From Tausonia pullulans (lineage: Eukaryota > Basidiomycota > Tremellomycetes > Cystofilobasidiales > Mrakiaceae): a stretch of DNA of 64,000 nucleotides. Under the pieces are notes generated by a model, which saw nothing but the letters and a program-made list of their open reading frames with translations, did not search any database and was not told the DNA's origin. The stretch's first letter is position 1; every line of letters starts with the position of its first letter. Made by a program: the position numbers and the translations under genes. The stretch spans positions 868,001 through 932,000 of the forward strand of contig OX637620.1 of the NCBI GenBank assembly GCA_951802195.1, given 5' to 3'. Below are positions 1-12,367 of the stretch, piece after piece.

Positions 1-2162
1 CGTCCCGGAAGAGGAGGAGACTCCGAACGACGTCGTCTCCGCATGGCTGGAGGTACGGCGACATCGGGTACGCCCGGCCGCGGTAATCAACAGAGTGAGG
101 GAGGTAGAACTCGGAACCCTCGAACTGACGAAATGCAAATGTCAAGAGACATCAGCTGAGGCTACTCGAACCTTAAGTAATTAGACAAGACTGACCGCGA
201 CCGCGATATGGATCGGGAGGGTGTGCTGAAGCTGAATGCTGCGGTCGACAAAGGCTTTGGGAGTCTCGTTCTGCGTCGGCTGCGCCGGGGGAGGCATTCC
301 GAAGGAGAAGATCTTGACGGAAGTCCGAACGATAGAAAGCATGTCCGAGTTGACGACCCAGGGCGTAGACGAGATGTGGTTGATCGCTTCAAAAACCCGG
401 TCGAGCTTACCGGTCACTCGCTGCTCCCTGAATCGCCGTTGTCGCTCCGGATCCTTCCTCGACTTGATGAAGGTGGCTGCTCAGGAGGAAGTAGGAGGCG
501 TCAGCATGTGAAGCGAGCGGACTGGAATACACCGGGAACGAACTGCGTGACTTGTCGAGCGGGCCTCCGTCCTTCTCCTGAGTCCATTCGTCGGGCTTGA
601 CGAGCATGGGTGTCACGCGAACATACGCTCGAATGTCCTTGTTCTCCTGAACCAGCCGGAGAAGCGTCGGATGCGGCTTGACCAACTTCTTTTGGTAACG
701 TTGCCCCTTCATGATGTCGCTGTCTATTTTGGAGAACGCGGGGACCTCCTCGACCCACTCGCCTGGAACATGAGAATCTCTGCTCAGATCGAGGCACGAT
801 CAGTCTGGAAGGTGCCAAATACGTGAATATGGGAGCGACAGCGTACTTGTGCGGGACAATCTTGAACGTCGACATCATAAGCTCAAGGACCGCTGCGCCG
901 AGGGCGAGGTCGTGCGCCGGGTCGCCAAACTTGGGCGTTGGTCTGGCCGGAGGAGGGAGTGTCTTGCCGACGCGCTGGCCCTCGTTCAGCATGTTGACCC
1001 TCTCTGAATCCGAGGGCGGTCCAGAGGGGATGAGGTCGTCAATATAGCCCGATTGTCGGTAATATTCGATCTCCAGCGTTTCGGCGAGGCGAAGGCAGAG
1101 GTCAATGTATGGGATGTCGAGCACCGTTGAGCTGGCCTCGTAGTGGGGCTCGCCTGGGGACGTCAGGAGGTCCAAGATACCCTTCTTATGCTCCCTGCCC
1201 CTCTGGCTATGCCCATGAGCAAGGACGTCGGAGGGATTGATCCGTTCAAGCACCGCGCGGAAGAGATCGTCAACCAGTGGTTCAGCAGCGGCGTGTGGAG
1301 TGAGCACGAGGTGCCCTTGGTCGAGAGTGGTGAAGAGACTGAAGGCTATATAATGAATAATTGCCCTATATTAAAATGCATGCATGCATATCGAGTGCCA
1401 CGGCTCAGTCCCAAACGCACCGTGTCGCGCCTGAGGGCGTCGGGAGAACATGCCGACTCTTGGGTGAAGTGCAACGAGCAAGGCCCGCTCAAGCTGCTTG
1501 GTCCAGCGCCGACGGATCTTTTGAACGCCCGAGCTCTTCATGAAGGCGTTTGTGAGGAAGTGCTGGCTGATCTCGTCCATCCGTTCGAACGTTGGGTCCG
1601 CACGACCCTTCTCCACACGATACCGCTCAACCTCGGCCTCGAGATCGATCATCGAGTGTTCCAGCTCTCTCTGGACCGCCATCAGATCGCCATTGCACTG
1701 CTCCTTGAGCCGCAAGAGGGTCTCCCGCAGATCGGAGAAGTCCTTGACAGGCGGCGGCAGGCGCTCGTTGCCTGGGGACTTCCTTTCACGGAGGCCAGTC
1801 GGAGCGGTGAAGATCGGAGAGCTAGAGGATGAGGAAGAAAGTCTTGGAGCCGGGAAAGGCGGTAGGGAGTTGGTTGAAGAGGAGGAGGAGGTTGTGGAGG
1901 CGCATGGTGGGGTCAACAATTCGGCGAAGGCCGCTTGGGAGGCCTGCGAGGATGACGACAGGGCAGCATCGGCACCCGAACTTGAAGATGTCGACTAAGT
2001 TCCCGAGTCCGAAATCGTTTATCAGCTTCATCCCGTCATAGTCATCAACAAGTGTGGCGGTCTCACCTGGTACGCGCGCAAGGCCAGCCGCCCCGGTAAT
2101 CTGTTATGCCGCAACGAACCAACCGGAGGGAGCAAGGGTCCACTCGCTCTTGTCAACTGCAT
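1..2162 (-). CDS. RPO41: Mitochondrial DNA-directed RNA polymerase, N-terminal part (cut by window start)
   Basis: Single-subunit, T7-like polymerase that transcribes mitochondrial DNA. About six exons are visible: exon 1 is 2162-2067, exon 2 is 1994-1421 and exon 3 starts at 1345. Spliced together they read into segments typical of the family: VRVTPMLVKPDEW near 640, AINHISSTPWVVNSDML near 360, and FYLPHSVDYRGRAYPMSPYL at the window edge, where the catalytic domain begins. The chosen ATG at 2162 gives a 32-residue basic, acid-free leader ending RLALRAYQ, a good mitochondrial targeting peptide. An in-frame ATG at 2327 would add 55 residues. The first intron (2066-1995) has donor CAG/GTGAGA. 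The catalytic residues lie outside the window. The identification is firm; the exact start is less so. Confidence 0.9.
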
Positions 2163-3153
2163 ACGCTTGCTGAGCCGACAACGGATCGCGTAGGTGGAAC
2201 CGACGATATCGGCGGGCGCAAGACGAGACTCAACGTCTGCGAGGCAAGGAGACAGGCGAACAAGACAGGCGGCAAGTGGGCAAGGAGGATGTGTAAGGAT
2301 AGTCAGCGCGAAGACGAGGCGCCACATCTTCCCCTAGGAGAAACAAGTGATATTCACCTAGCAGTCCTACAGATGGCCGCACCTGAGAAGCCCTGGAGGG
2401 ACCCTCTAAAGGCGAGCAAACGTTGCTACTGCTCGCACGAGCGGCAAGGACTCGGATGGAAGGTGTTCGGGGAGGGAGACGAAAAGCGGGCAACGACGAC
2501 GACGTCGTTGAGCGGCCGGCCAGCATTCGAGGAGGCGGTGGGAGAGGAATATTGGAAGAGCCACTCTAGCTCTAGAGGAGAGAGGTGTGGGACCGGCCGA
2601 GCTGAGTGGGATGTATGAGAGACGTGGACTCGCCGCCGGGGCGTCGACCGGACGTTGGAACGGTTGGATGCGTTGAGAGTTGAGAGCCAAGGTGGGATTG
2701 GACAAGATATGTAAATCTCTCTCTAGATGCTAGGCGCAGAAGCGAGCACCCAGAGCCAGAGGCGAGGACAAAAGGAGGGAGGGAGGAGGAAGAGGTTGGT
2801 TGGACGCGTCGTCGGAAAATGCGGACGGTCGCCGCCGGTAGAGTGGGTCCAGCCGCGGTGAGGTGTCACAAGGAAGCAGGCTTTCTCATCTTGTCCGCAT
2901 AGACACAGAAAGAAATGGGTATATGGGCATGAAAATGGAGGCGCTGGGGAATTCGTAAAATGAAGGAAGGCAAAGCAGTCATGGGAGAAGTCCAGACATA
3001 GAAAGAACCTCGCCCCTTCTCATCATATACGGAACTCGTGGGTCTCGACGCCAATGACCTATCGATCGACTGAGTCAGCCTCAGGACACCTCGAACAGAA
3101 GATGGACGAGACGAGACGAACCTCAAGACCCTTGCGCCGAGGGTGGTTGTTGT
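2163..3153. other. Intergenic: RPO41 promoter and RAD7 3' side
   Basis: This stretch runs from the RPO41 start to the RAD7 stop, both on the minus strand. No open frame looks better than chance. It holds purine-rich stretches near 2500-2800 and one ACGCGT hexamer at 2804-2809, about 640 bp upstream of the RPO41 ATG. The same GGACGCGTC context recurs in the RAD7/CMR1 and MLH1 promoters. Confidence 0.5.
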
Positions 3154-5588
3154 CTAGTGCGTTACAACCTAACGAGGAACAAGGTGTCAGTTCTAGACCT
3201 AGAGTGGCGCTCAACCATACATGCGGCTTACCCCAAACAGTTACACGCTTGAGGTTCGGGGCACTGTCGACAATGGCCTTAAGCGTGAAGTTGGTGACTT
3301 GCCCTGGGGAGTCGAAAAAGTCAGCCTTGCGCGAGGTCGATGGCTCATTATCAGATGGTGCGAACCACTCACTGCACCAGCCTATGTCGAGCATCTCAAG
3401 ACGCGGAAACGAGTTGCCAATCTCCCTCGCCTTCTCCTCCTCAAGGTCCCTCCATCCACTCAGGCTGAGCACCCGGACACTCGGACCAGAATGCCGAACA
3501 AGTGCATCGAACGTCTGGCCCTTGAGCTGATGGCAACCCGTGAGGATGACCGTCTCGAGACCCGCGTTGCCGGCCTCAGCCCACTTGTCGAACAGCTCGG
3601 CGGTGCTCTCGTCTTCGAGGAGCGGAAGGAGGGTGAGGTCGAGATGGGAGAGAAGTGGGCAGTTCTCAGGGATGAGCGAGAGGAGGGCCTCGTTCGTGAG
3701 TTGGTCGTGACTACCAAGAGAGAGGTGCTTGAGCGATGGGCCGAGGGCGGTGAAGAGGGTGGGAAGGTTAGGCGCGTCGGGAGGAAGGGAAACGGCCGGG
3801 TTGGAGAGTTCGAGACGCCAGAGCGAGGTGAGATGGGAGAGCGGGGTGAGCCAGCTGTCGTCGACTGAAGGAGACGTCGTCATTAGCCGGAAGGGTCGCG
3901 AGAGAGGCTCCTCAAGGAGCTTGACTCACGCTTTCCCATTTCAGCCAGCCTTAGCTCCTTCATGTCCGGGCAAGACTCGATCATCGCGTTAACACAGTCG
4001 AGATCGAAGCGCGGGCTCTGAGTGATGAAGAAGCCCTCGAGCCTGCTCCCACACTTCTGAAAGAAGCTGATCCAGGCGGCCTTGCGAACGAGGAATGGTG
4101 CGTAGAGCTCAATGCGCTGGAGCGAGTGGAGCTTGTCGCCCCAATTGAGCAGGCCATCATCTCGGAGCTGACCGCACATGTTGAGGTGAAGTGAACGGAG
4201 GTTCGGACAGAGCGCCGACATGTCAAAGAATCCCGGCTGCTTGATCAAAGAACAGTCGTTCATCCTGAGCTCCTCAAGCTCAAAGCTGAAGAAGAGTGGA
4301 GCTGTCTCGGCGGTCCTGTGAGAAGGGAACGGATTAGCAAATCAGCCCCAACGCGGGGTGACTGACGAAGAGAATTACATCTTCCGATTCTTGCCTGTGG
4401 AGAGAAGAGCGTGAGTCAGGCCGCTTGACCAAGGCGCGGAAGACGAAGAAGCGAGCACACTCACAGATGATTGCGTTGACCCGGTCCCGCGTAGTCCCCG
4501 AAAGGCTCCCGAGCGACTCGACGTCGCCAACGTTGTCGGCGATGAACTGGATGCACACGTCGAGCAGCGGCGCTATGCGCTGCTTTTGCTCGTAGGCAAC
4601 TACCTGAAAGGAGAGAAAGGTTGGTGTCAGTCCTACCAAGCAACAGCCCCCAAGCGGCAGGCGGCAGACAGACCTTGCGACGCTCGACCTTCTTCTTCGG
4701 AGCCACCTTCTTAACTCCAGGGCCGATGAGCTTGGCGGCTGTGGCGCACTTATGGCAAAGATAAAGGTCTGGATCGTCCGGGAGAGCGACGGTATACTTG
4801 GTCTTAAGAGGGGAAAACAAACAGATAGGTCTTCTGTCAGTGGCCGTCAACTAGTGGCCAGAAGATAGCAAAAGTCCCAGCTTACGACAGGGAACATCCT
4901 CTCGCACTCTCCGCAGGGTGTCATCGACCCGATGCCCGGCTTGGCCTTGCGCACAGTCGACTGGGAGAAGTCGTCGTCGTCCGAGTCGATGATCTTGCCT
5001 CTCTTCTTCAGTGCAAGGGCCTTCTTCTTCTTCAACGCGGTCTTCTCGATCAAAGACTCGTCGCCATCGAGGTCGTCCGAGTCGGAGAGCTCCTATGAGA
5101 CGTATGACACGCGCGCGCATACGTGTCGAGCGTCAGAAGAGGCGAAGCGATGCGCCATGACCCACTCTCGCAGCGAGCCGCGAAAGAGAAGGCTCCGACG
5201 AATGAACTCACAACGACCCTCCTCTTCGATCCGGCCCGGCTTCCGCTTGCACTCGTACTGGGAGTCGTGACGCCACTGGTCGTCGCCACAGATCGGCTCC
5301 CACTCGCGACGGCCTGTTCGTCGTCTTGCGTCGCGATTTCCTCCTCCAGGCCCTCGAGGTCAGCACTGGGCACGGCGACGTTCGGATGAGGTTGATTCCT
5401 CCAGGTCGGGGCGGGACCTCCAGTAATGCCTTGCTCCTGTGGGAAGGCGAGCAGGAATGAGAAGGATCGACGACATGACATTGGTTAGCCGGGGATTCAC
5501 CACTGGACGCGGAAGTGAGACTCGCCCTGAGAAATGAGGTGAGTGCCGAGCTAGGGCCCGTGACTCCGTTGGCACGTCGAGGCGGCAT
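3154..5588 (-). CDS. RAD7: Nucleotide excision repair protein Rad7 (leucine-rich repeats)
   Basis: Rad7 works with Rad16 in global-genome nucleotide excision repair and in a Cullin-type ubiquitin ligase. The start MPPRRANGVTGPSSALTSFLR matches the family opening, in which SALTEFLRE is conserved. Then come a low-complexity acidic/basic stretch, a paired-cysteine segment (CGECERMF near 4900 and LCHKCATAAK near 4750), and a C-terminal run of leucine-rich repeats from about 4260 to 3200 (for example LETVILTGCHQLKG and LEMLDIGWCSEW). Seven or more exons are needed. The first intron (5525-5437) appears to be GC-AG, between AGG and GAGCAAGGC. The last exon is tiny: splicing after the segment GKPH at about 3225 leads to VVTH and a stop at 3154-3156. 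The gene is divergent from CMR1. Confidence 0.88.
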
Positions 5589-5800
5589 GGCGAGGGATAG
5601 CTGAGGTTGAGGGAGAAAGGGAGTTTGAGGCGACGTGGAGGTCGGGAAGAAGCGAGAGAGGATCATTCGCTTGAGGGCCGGCTCTGAGCGAGGACACGCC
5701 CTGACCCCACCCTTGACTCACCTCTAACTCGGACGCGTCCGCTCACCGTCGATCTATCTCGAACCTTTAACGCCGTGAACCCCTTGTCTTGTACCCCGCG
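5589..5800. promoter_or_regulatory. Shared divergent promoter of RAD7 and CMR1, with an ACGCGT box
   Basis: Only 212 bp separate the two ATGs. A palindromic GGACGCGTCC at 5731-5740 contains ACGCGT, the MluI cell-cycle box bound by MBF in ascomycete yeasts. That MBF acts here is inference. No clear TATA box is visible. Confidence 0.6.
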
Positions 5801-8450
5801 ATGACCGAAGAAGAGAAGGCGATAGCCTAGTCAGTACGTCAACTATTTGATTGCGTCTCAACGGACTGACGCAACCTCGAATCCTCCTTCCCAACCCTAT
5901 CCCGCCCACCTTCCTCCAGCGAGGAGGAGAGGCTCGCTAACATTGCCGCCAACAACGCCCTCCTCGCTCAGCTCGGCCTTGGTGGAGGTTCCAGTGCTGC
6001 CCTCGGCGTCGAGAAGAAGCGGTCTGCTGCCGGTCCCGCGTCGACCAAGCCTGCCGCGAAGCGGAGGAAGGCCGAGCCCATCCAGCGCGACGCGAATCCT
6101 CGTCGGAGCGCTCGCCAGCGTGGGCTTGAGGCCGACAGCGAGACGCTAAAGAAGCAGGCCGAGGTGGGTTGACTTTCAAATCCGCGTCGAGTTGAGCGAG
6201 ATGTACGCGTAGAGCCAGAGGGCAACGCGTCCCCTCGCAACTAGAGACTGACGCGTCGCGTCCATCCTTCCCTCACAGGCTCAGCAGGAGATCGCCCGCC
6301 AGGAACGTCGCAAGCTGCTAAGGGCCCGCCACAGCCCTTACAAGCTCGACTCCCTTCCCGAGCCTGTCCCAGACCTAGGTATTCTGGCGGCTACGCTTAT
6401 GTCGACGTCGGAGTCAAAGGACACCGTGGGCGACATCGACGACGAGCTGGCACGGCCGTCTAAGGAGCTGGTTGAACTCCAAGATGAATTCAAGGGACTA
6501 GGGATCAAAGCAGAGTGCCGAGTGAATCCTCGTTGGTCGAATCAGGGTGTATATGGAATATTGCTGACTCAAATCGGCCGCCGGCAGCTTTTTTCCGAGC
6601 GGATTGTGAGTATGGCCTCAGCATTGAGGCACCAAGCATGGACTGATCCTGCCGTCCACCCTGCAGTACTGCATGGAGTTTCATCCGATCAAGGACAAGA
6701 CGATCCTCTTTGCGGGGTCAAAAGTTGGTTAGTAAGGCATGAGACGATCAAAAGGATGAAGGGTTGCGTGACCTAGGTAATTAACAATCCCTCCAATTCC
6801 AGGCGAGCTCGGCATCTGGGACGCATTTGCGCCTTCAATCGTCGAGGCAGCTGAGGATGAGCCGGCTGACGAGAGGTTCACGGGCGAGGGTCGACACTGG
6901 TCGATCCAGGCCCACGGCCGGAACTCGCTCTCGTGGCTCAAGATCGACCCTTCGGACCCGCGGAAGCTCTACACGTCTTCCTACGACTGTAGGTGCTTTC
7001 ATTATATCCCATTATCTCTGCTGTAGCTGAGGATCATGCGGCTTTTTGTTTTCAGGCAGCGTCCGGTGCCTCGACATCGAGACCCAGGCGTCGAGGGAGG
7101 TCTTCAGTATCCGTAACGAGGACTTCCTTATCAACCAGATCGACATTCCGCTCGAGGGTAACGAAGTGAGGCTTGATCTTCACGACTCGCAAGAGGAGGG
7201 CAGATGGCTGACTCGCCGACCCCGGCTGGCCGCACAGCTTTGGGCGGTGGATAAGAATGGAGGGCTCAGCCACGTCGATCTGCGCGAGGGTGGCAGCGTC
7301 CGCCGGCGCTGGGTCGTTGGCGAGGGCAAGAAGCTGGGCGGCGTCTCGATCAATCGTCAGTCCTACTTTTAATATTGCGGTCGACGGTCGATCGAATGCC
7401 TATTAACTGATTGTTCCTTCATCTGCTTTAGCCCAGAACCCGTGGCTCCTGTGTACGGCGGGGAATGATACGGCTATGAGGTAGACTCATCGCATGTGAA
7501 TCCTTGTCTAATACTTGATTCGCTGACTATGAGCGTCGTTAGGCTTTGGGACGTCCGACAGCTGCACAACGTCCCCAAGTCGTCGTCGAATCTTGAGGTC
7601 CTTGAAGAGCCGGAAGACGAGAAGGACCAGACCATCGTCGAAACCTGGCCAGAGATCAACACGGGCAACGAGGTCGTCCGGGATTATGGGGCCAGCCCAA
7701 ACGGCCAGGCCCTTGCCAGGGGAGTGTACAAGCATAAACTCTCGTGCTCATCGGCGTTTTGGGACCCGTACATCGGCTTTCATTGCTTGAATGGGCGGAC
7801 TTTTCAGGCTCACTCGCTCGTGTTTTTTCTTCTCGCAGGACGGGTAGCAAGATTCTCACCACGAGCTACGACAACCACCTCCGATGCTGGAATTTCACCG
7901 ATGGTAGCGCCTTCCAATCTCATGCGCCTTTCACCGCCAAGCAGTTTAGGGACCCGCGGACAGTGATCGATCACGACTGTATGCCCTATCTTTTTCCCTC
8001 GTATTAACATGTTCTAGTCCCAGAGGCTTACAGCGACCAAACTGTTCACTTCACAGGCCAGACAGGCCGATGGCTAACGATTTTCCGCGCTAAGTGGAGC
8101 CGTAACTCCGACTTTTACCCCCACTTTACAGTGGGTATTAGCTCTCTCGCCTTTGGATGTGCTTCTCTGCGCTGAACAAAGTCCCTCTCTTCTTCTCAGG
8201 TCGGCAACATGAAGCGCTCTCTCGACGTCTATGCCTGGACGGGCGAGCCTGTCGCGCGGCTCTTCGATGGGGACACGTACGTTCTTCCCTTGTCCACCTG
8301 TACCTCCTACAGTCGACTGACCATCTCTGTTTTCGCAGCATCACAGCTGTTCCGGCAGTCACGGCGAGCCACCCGGGGATCGTCAACAACGTCGCCGGAG
8401 GAATGGCTTCGGGAAAGGTCTACCTGTGGAGCAAGCAGGAGGCCGCCTAG
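5801..8450 (+). CDS. CMR1: DNA damage-binding WD40 protein Cmr1 (WDR76 family)
   Basis: Cmr1/WDR76 is a nuclear WD40 protein tied to UV-damage recognition, replication stress and protein quality control. The first exon reads MTEEEKAIAY, and after an intron the typical coiled start continues as EEERLANIAANNALLAQLGL. A basic linker (AAKRRKAEP) follows. The beta-propeller then starts near 6660: EFHPIKDKTILFAGSKVGELGIWD, SLSWLKIDPSDPRKLYTSSYD, CSVRCLDIET, then WLLCTAGNDTAMRLWDVRQL and finally GKVYLWSKQEAA with a TAG stop at 8448-8450. Nine or so short introns interrupt it. The start is the first ATG and fits the family. The shared promoter with RAD7 agrees with a repair role. The family call is firm; exon edges in the middle blades are approximate. 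Confidence 0.87.
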
Positions 8451-10146
8451 TTGCCTTGCATCATTTCGGGTCCTCGTTTCTGGCTCTTTCTTTCTCCCTC
8501 TTTCTCTGTCTTATCTCGCTCTTGTCTTTCTTTGCATTCTTTCTTTGGCTCTGGCTCTCGCTTGTCTACTTCCGAGTCGGAAAGTCCGCATCGTCAGGGA
8601 CTCGATCACGTTGGCAGATTCCGGAAGGGCTTTGTGACTTGCATGGTTGTGATGTCTGCCCAGAACGACAGGAGACAAACGTACGCTGGGTGGCACTTGC
8701 AGTGCACTCTGCCGTCCACCAAGTCGAGACTGAGAGGCGAATCTCGAGATACTACCGACACCGCCTCATCATACGGTATCTCTCCATGAAATCCACCCGC
8801 TAGGCCGCCCTCTGTCTTCCACCTGCCACACCCTCTTCCCTCCTGATCTCTTACTATGTATGCGCCTGTGTGCCTAGTCAGACGCAGAACTGAGAAGCGC
8901 TGCCCGTCACATGACCGCGGCGTCGATGTCAACCTTCTCTGAACAACTTCGCCACCTTCGGTCCTCAGTTGGTCATCTCTTGCTCTCCCCTACCTAGTCT
9001 ATTAACTATACTGGACTCATGGTCATCAGGCACCGGCCTCAACAAAACGGCTGTGGTTAGCCCTCAGCTTTTTCTGGCGCGGCGTGCCAAGAATGTAAGT
9101 GGCCGGTTTCCTATACAGCAGCTCGCACATCCTTTACTTCGAACATTGTAATCCTTCAGTGACCACTTTGTGTATTGTCTCCATCTTCCTGTGCCTTGAT
9201 TCCCCGCCGAAGAACGAATTTGCAAGGTCAGCCTGTGGGAGCCGCCGTCATTCTCCCGGCTCCGGCGTCTTCTCTTCCACGTAGCGAGTCGGACCTGAGT
9301 CGGCCTGAATCGCTTGCGTGGCCTTCGCCCTTCGTATCACTTTCTTTCCTTCTAGCCCGGATGCCTCGGTTTCTCTCGATCCCAGATTGTTACTCTGCCG
9401 CATGCAAACTCGAGAAGGGCATCGAGACAGGCGCGCGCGCGGCTAAGTGATCAGTCCTGAATCGGATGCGACGTCCGGCCGTCGAGCCACTCCACTCCAC
9501 TCCATCTTCTGCGCTTTCGAGTCAAGACAAAGAGACTGACTCACGAAAGGAGAGAGAGTCACATCGGTGTGGCAGTTGCCACGCGCGCTCAACTGCTCGA
9601 ACTCGATGGAGAAGTTTCTAACGAGTTCAGTGCCGAAGCGTGGCCAGCATGAGGTGAATCAGCTTTTCGGGCGGCCCTCCTTAAAAGGAAAGATGACTGG
9701 GCAGGGGGAGGTTTCCATTCTCAAGCGAGCCGAGCGAGAAAAAGCGGATCCGGATGATGCATCGGAGACATCTGTTCCGTGCCGAGGCTGCATAAGCGGG
9801 CCACGAGGCCTGGTGGCAGAGGAAGAGAAGGCACCAGGCGGGACGAGACGACGCAGCCAGCACCTCGCCCGGCCCCAAGGGATCGAGGCGGCTGGGGGCG
9901 ACTGAGTCGTTCATTCCCCGCGCAACTCCTGCTCGTCTCCTCCCAACAACCACCCGTCCCTTCACTCGCCCCTTCCCCGTCCCGCCTACCACCAGCTCGT
10001 CTCTCTCACTCGTCCTTAAACTCGCAATCCATCCGTCCATCGCAGCACCCAGCAGCGCGCCTCCGCGGTCTTCCTCCAGCCCCCTTACAACCCTGCCCTC
10101 CGCCGCGGTTTCACCCACCCTCTTCCGCGGGAGTTCTCCGCACAGC
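8451..10146. other. Intergenic: CMR1 3' region and promoter of the C2H2 factor
   Basis: About 1.7 kb lies between two plus-strand genes. The first part is pyrimidine-rich, as expected of a 3' UTR. A (GC)n-like run sits at 9431-9442. The minus-strand open frame near 9681-10148 overlaps the leader of the next gene and shows no recognisable domain. I see no gene here. Confidence 0.5.
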
Positions 10147-12367
10147 ATGACGTACGAGCCTCCCGCTCCTCAGTTCAGTCAGGCCGACGACTTTGTCTTC
10201 GGCGCTTCGGATGATGATGAGGACATGTACGACTTCGATAACCAGTGAGTCTATATCTATGCTTGGGACACGAGAAAGAGACGACGGGGGACAGGAGAGG
10301 GAGGAAGCGAGAGAGGGGAAGTACGCAAGCGAGAGCGAGTCATGAATGGGTTGGGCGTGAGAGGAGCGATGGAGCCCGAAGGCTTGATGCCGTCAGCCTT
10401 CGCTTTTCCTCTCCTTAAGCCCCTCGACCGTACGCCAGCGGTCGTCGTGAGCCGAGGGCACGCTCTTTCATCACGCCTTCCAACGGGTTCTGGCTGAATC
10501 CAGAGCGAGACGGCACGATCCGACTCGTCTCCCTCCCTTCCTCCCGCGGCTTTGATGAGTCATCATGCGCGGGGGAGGCGCCTCTTCCTGCCTCCCTTCT
10601 CTAGTGATCTCAGTCTCTTGCATGTCATCGTCCCTCTTCGCCCTGAGTTTCTGGGTGTTCATTCGCTGACTTGCCCACACCATTTCCCGTTCTCTCTGCA
10701 GTGCGCTGCCTGGGAAGTCTCTCGTCCAGGCCGCCGATTTGCACCGATCCCCATTACTCTCGTCCGAGCCCCAATCGTCATCTCCACCACGGACCAGCAG
10801 CGGCTACCACAAGCCGCCGCCGACGACGACGACCGCGCTCTCCGGCCAAGGGGCGCTGCCATATCTCCAAAGTCCTTCCTTCTCCGATGCCTCGGGCTCG
10901 ACCTCGCACACCGTCTCCCCGAGGGACGTCTTCGGCGACGACGACATCCTGCGGCGCAGCTATGAGAGTCTCTTCCCGTCGTTGTCATCCCGAAACAAGC
11001 CGGCTCCCGCCCCATCGTCAGCCTTGGCTCAGGCTTTTCTCCTACCTTCGTCTGTTGTCGTCGAGTCGCTCTCATCCTCGTCGCCGCCTGTCTTTGAGCT
11101 CTCGGAAGATTCCGACGATGATGACGACGTCGACGACGGCCACGCCGCCAATCTTTCGCTGTCTATGGACCTCGGCCTCGCTGGTCCGCTCCGACACAAT
11201 TCGCAAGACTCGTTCGCCTCGACGTCGTCCGAGGACGAGGAGGAGCCGCACGCGCTGTTCCTGCCGGAGCCCTCAGGTTACCACCACCTGGCACCGGTCA
11301 TTGCCAACACTCGGTCACCGCCACCGACGCTCTCATCCTCGCTCGGCACCTCATGGGGATCCTCGTCCAAGCTTTCACCCTATATGGCTGCTCTCAACGC
11401 CTCGAGCCCACGGGGGGGCACCAAGCCGCTCATGCCCTTCACCGAGCGGCCTATCAACTTTGGCTTCGCGCCGCTTAAGTCATCGACGAACTCGTCGACG
11501 AATGTCAGCAGCGACGCTGAGCATCAGCTCCCCCACCCTCCCGGAGGTGCCGACAACATCGACGAGGCTGCCTGGTCGGTTGTGGAGGCTGTCGCCCGGG
11601 GCGAGGCCATCCGGCCGCGAGACCACAGTGGCGGCAGCCAGTCCCGCTCGACTTCCGCCACTCGCCGCTCGACGTCTGCTACGCGGGCCACCGCCCGCCC
11701 GACTAAGCGGAGCCCAGCGAGTGTATACTCTGACGAGGAGGACTCCTACCGATCCTCGGCGTCGGATGACTCGGAGGATGAGGAGTACACGGACAAGGCC
11801 CCTCCTGCTCGCGCGAGGCGACCCTCGGGCTCGCAGCACCACTATTCACACGGCCACCACCATATCCGCAACGTTTCGACGCCTGCAACAGCCAAGGTCC
11901 GAAAGCCTAGGGCCTCGCACCCTCCTGCAACGATTGGAGCTGCCTTGCGAGGCCGCAACCTGACGTCGACGGCGAAGGACGCTGGCTCCGAACTTTCATC
12001 ACACGATTCGCCGCTCCCGACGGAGCGATGCACATTCCAAGAGTCCGGGTCGTCCAAGGTCTGCGGGCAGATGTTTGTCCGGTCGTACGACCTCCGGCGG
12101 CACGAGGAGACCATCCATGGGATGGGAACCTCCACCGCTACCGACGGCAAGGACGGCGCTGCTGGCGCCGGCGGCGAGCGCACGGGCTTCTGGTGCCTAG
12201 TGTGCGAGAGGCAGTTCTCGCGCAAGGACGCGCTCATCCGGCATCAGAAGACGATTGTGGACTGGTGCGTCATCCTGTATCTTCTGTCATTGCGCTTTAC
12301 GAACTGTACTGATACTCTTTCCTCCCTGTCTTACAGCTCCAAGTCCAGGACTCGCCGCAAGCGCTAA
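10147..12367 (+). CDS. C2H2 zinc-finger transcription factor, RPN4-like
   Basis: Exon 1 (10147-10244) codes for an acidic N-terminus with GASDDDEDMYDF. A long intron (about 457 nt) ends at a TGCAG near 10701, and one large exon carries a Ser/Pro-rich body with acidic patches (EDSDDDDDVDDG). A last small exon ends SKSRTRRKR. The DNA-binding end has two fingers: a first with wide cysteine spacing, CTFQESGSSKVC, followed by FVRSYDLRRHEETIH, and a second, FWCLVCERQFSRKDALIRH. This order (an atypical finger with a YDLIRH-like helix, then an FSRKDALxRH finger) resembles Rpn4, the activator of proteasome genes in yeasts. The second finger lacks a clean final His, because HQKTIVDC follows, so it may be C2HC. 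The RPN4 link is inference from motif likeness. Confidence 0.75.
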
